A stretch of DNA of 5,905 bases from an uncultured Bacilli bacterium (lineage in GTDB: Bacteria > Bacillota_I > Bacilli_A > RF39 > UBA660), in the NCBI GenBank assembly GCA_947626425.1, contig CANQRX010000076.1, positions 1-5,905 on the forward strand, given 5' to 3'. The notes below the pieces were generated by a model. The model was not told the origin of the DNA. It made no database searches and saw only the letters and a program-made list of their open reading frames with translations. Made by a program: the position numbers and the translations under genes. Of this stretch, positions 5,166 to 5,905 are shown in pieces (within the stretch, counting starts at the first letter, position 1; every line of letters begins with the position of its first letter).

Positions 5166-5298
5166 TAAAAAAGCGGTAGATTGAAAATCAATCTACCACT
5201 TGAAAATAAAAATCTCAACTCAGGTCGCCAAACGTGAAGTTGAGAAAGGATTTTAATTGTTACAAAAATAATAAGGCTTATTCTTTTTGTATTTACAA
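5166..5298 (-). ncRNA. antisense copy-control RNA of repA
   Basis: The minus strand has a good promoter (5304-5332), about 130 bases of gene-free sequence, and then a stem-loop with a T-run (5167-5201), so it should make a short RNA fully complementary to the repA leader. Near its middle is a stem formed by TCTCAACT/AGTTGAGA (5238-5245 and 5213-5220), with a 17-base loop. On this strand the loop contains TTGG, which fits the YUNR U-turn motif known to speed antisense pairing. Antisense RNAs of this kind control rep expression in pSK41 (RepA_N family) and in pIP501 and pT181. Pairing would cover leader segment 5243-5253, which otherwise competes for the terminator arm (see 5348-5399). The function is inferred; the promoter, hairpin and terminator are visible. 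Confidence 0.72.
5167..5201 (-). terminator. Rho-independent terminator of the antisense RNA
   Basis: On the minus strand a stem GGTAGATTG/CAATCTACC (5197-5189 with 5183-5175) is extended by an inner A-T pair, and by three outer pairs past one mismatch. It is followed directly by GC and then TTTTTT (5172-5167). On the plus strand no T-run follows the stem, so it acts only for the antisense transcript; in the repA leader it is simply a stable 5' hairpin. Confidence 0.8.
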
Positions 5299-5303
5299 TA
5301 CCA

Positions 5304-5332
5304 AGTATAATAAAATACTTCCGAATTGTAAA
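5304..5332 (-). promoter_or_regulatory. promoter of the antisense RNA
   Basis: On the minus strand TTTACA (5332-5327) and TATACT (5309-5304) are 17 bases apart, each matching 5/6 of the sigma-A consensus. Transcription would start around 5298 and run left into the repA leader complement. It is clearly better than the repA promoter candidate, as expected for a copy-control antisense RNA made in excess. Confidence 0.72.
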
Positions 5333-5347
5333 GTGAATTAAATCAGT

Positions 5348-5399
5348 AAATCCTTTCTTACTTCTGACTGTCTGTTGAGAAAATAAGAAAGGATTTTTT
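5348..5399 (+). terminator. repA leader attenuator and SD-masking hairpin
   Basis: AAATCCTTTCTTA (5348-5360) pairs perfectly over 13 bp with 5384-5396, and TTTTTT occupies 5394-5399. This can act as a terminator just before repA, and it also buries the repA Shine-Dalgarno AAAGGA (5388-5393). The left arm can pair over 11 bp with an upstream copy of the same motif, AGAAAGGATTT (5243-5253), which would free the SD and prevent termination. The antisense RNA covers 5243-5253, so its binding would favour the closed form. The alternative pairings are visible in sequence; their regulatory effect is inferred by analogy with pT181 and pIP501. Confidence 0.68.
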
Positions 5400-5402
5400 A
5401 TT

Positions 5403-5905
5403 ATGACAAATTTTAATTTTTATACCGCAGACAAAGCATATGGAGAATTATATTTTCAATTTCCAAAAGTATTTCTTTATAGTGATAAATATAAAAACTT
5501 ATCAGATAGTGCCAAAATAGCTTATATGGTTTTCAAGGATAGATTGCAATATTCGATTACAAATAATTGGATTGATGAGAATAGCCATGTTTATTTTATT
5601 TTTACCAATCAAGAATTAACAGAATTGCTAAATTGTTCAGAGCCAAAGGTAATTAAAATCAAGAAAGAACTAGAAAAAGTAGGTTTACTCTTGCAGGTAC
5701 ATCAAGGTTTCAATCAAAAGAAAAAACGAAACGAACCTAACAGACTTTATTTAGCAGATTTAGAAGTTGAAGCATATGAAGTTTACAGCTATCAAAATGT
5801 AGAAAACAGCCTGCAAAGTCAAGTACAGAGCGGAACTAAAAAAAGTTTAGTCCGACAAGATGAAGCTGAAACCCTTGATACAAGCGGAACTAAAAAAAGT
5901 TTAGT
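5403..5905 (+). CDS. repA: RepA_N-type plasmid replication initiator, N-terminal part (cut by window edge)
   Basis: The first 167 codons are present and the gene runs off the right edge. The N-terminal domain (about 1-120) has the RepA_N pattern: YTADKAYGELYFQFPKVFLYSDKYKNLSDSAKIAYMVFKDR (7-47), then a winged-helix unit with FTNQELTELLNCSEPKVIKIKKELEKVGLL (67-96) and the wing QGFNQKKKRNEPNRLYLADL (101-120). It binds the plasmid origin and recruits host replication proteins for theta replication. From about residue 141 a linker contains the repeated peptide SGTKKSL (143-149 and 161-167). The DNA encoding these repeats is probably the origin itself. Start ATG 5403 has AAAGGA (5388-5393) nine bases upstream, held in the leader hairpin. 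Expression should be limited by the antisense RNA at 5166-5298. Full-length family members are usually 300-400 residues. Confidence 0.92.
   Translation, partial: MTNFNFYTADKAYGELYFQFPKVFLYSDKYKNLSDSAKIAYMVFKDRLQYSITNNWIDENSHVYFIFTNQELTELLNCSEPKVIKIKKELEKVGLLLQVHQGFNQKKKRNEPNRLYLADLEVEAYEVYSYQNVENSLQSQVQSGTKKSLVRQDEAETLDTSGTKKSL
5829..5905. repeat. in-gene repeats, probable start of the replication origin
   Basis: A 23-bp unit occurs at 5829-5851 and identically at 5883-5905, the last base of the window. Each unit has the core GGAACTAAA and an internal inverted repeat ACTAAA/TTTAGT. The spacing is 54 bp, exactly 18 codons, so the copies keep the repA frame. In characterised RepA_N plasmids such as pSK41 and pAD1 the origin lies within the central part of rep and is made of such repeats. 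More copies probably follow beyond the edge. Confidence 0.72.

Noticed and set aside
5234..5338. Leader-peptide ORF starting at GTG 5234 in the repA leader
   Set aside because: It is open for over 30 codons but has no Shine-Dalgarno, and its start lies in the antisense-RNA hairpin loop; the composition looks like chance.

Overview
The window reads as part of a theta-replicating RepA_N-type plasmid from a low-GC Gram-positive bacterium (Bacillota, most likely Enterococcus, Staphylococcus or a relative). The evidence is AT-rich sequence, AGGAGG-type ribosome binding sites, a RepA_N initiator cut by the right edge, a ParA ATPase with a small ribbon-helix-helix partner, and a serine resolvase with its own res site. 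The host genus cannot be fixed from the sequence alone.

Left part (1-2320): chromosomal-looking cargo, visibly richer in GC than the rest. It holds a complete ABC exporter half-transporter (200-1930), a strong terminator (1935-1977), and the first 83 or so codons of a luciferase-like flavin oxidoreductase whose 3' part is missing. Middle-left (about 2320-2938): a scar region. A short fragment carrying a promoter, a strong ribosome binding site and the first codons of a Cys-rich KTR protein is joined in frame to a helix-turn-helix protein, giving a chimeric ORF that appears to use an ATT start. A perfect 21-bp inverted repeat separates it from the next, convergent genes.

Middle (2935-3888, minus strand): a serine recombinase gene with a res-like site upstream that also holds its promoter, and an overlapping downstream gene for a 92-residue protein that I do not recognise. 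This is probably the plasmid multimer-resolution module.

Right (3900-5905, plus strand): a partition operon (parA plus RHH gene) bracketed by two arrays of an 8-bp repeat, TRGTAATG, which look like centromere and operator sites. One array lies across the parA promoter. A 387-bp gap follows before repA, and it is densely structured: an antisense RNA gene with its own promoter and terminator, and a leader in which one segment can pair with either of two partners, forming an antiterminator or a terminator/SD-masking hairpin. The initiator gene then starts and carries in-frame repeats typical of an internal origin.

Together the backbone genes supply replication (repA, copy-control RNA), segregation (parA, RHH, repeats) and monomerisation (resolvase, res). 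The most interesting elements are the two-state repA leader, the reuse of the partition repeat as a hairpin at 2893-2938, and the KTR-HTH chimera. I found no clearly undescribed multi-gene system.
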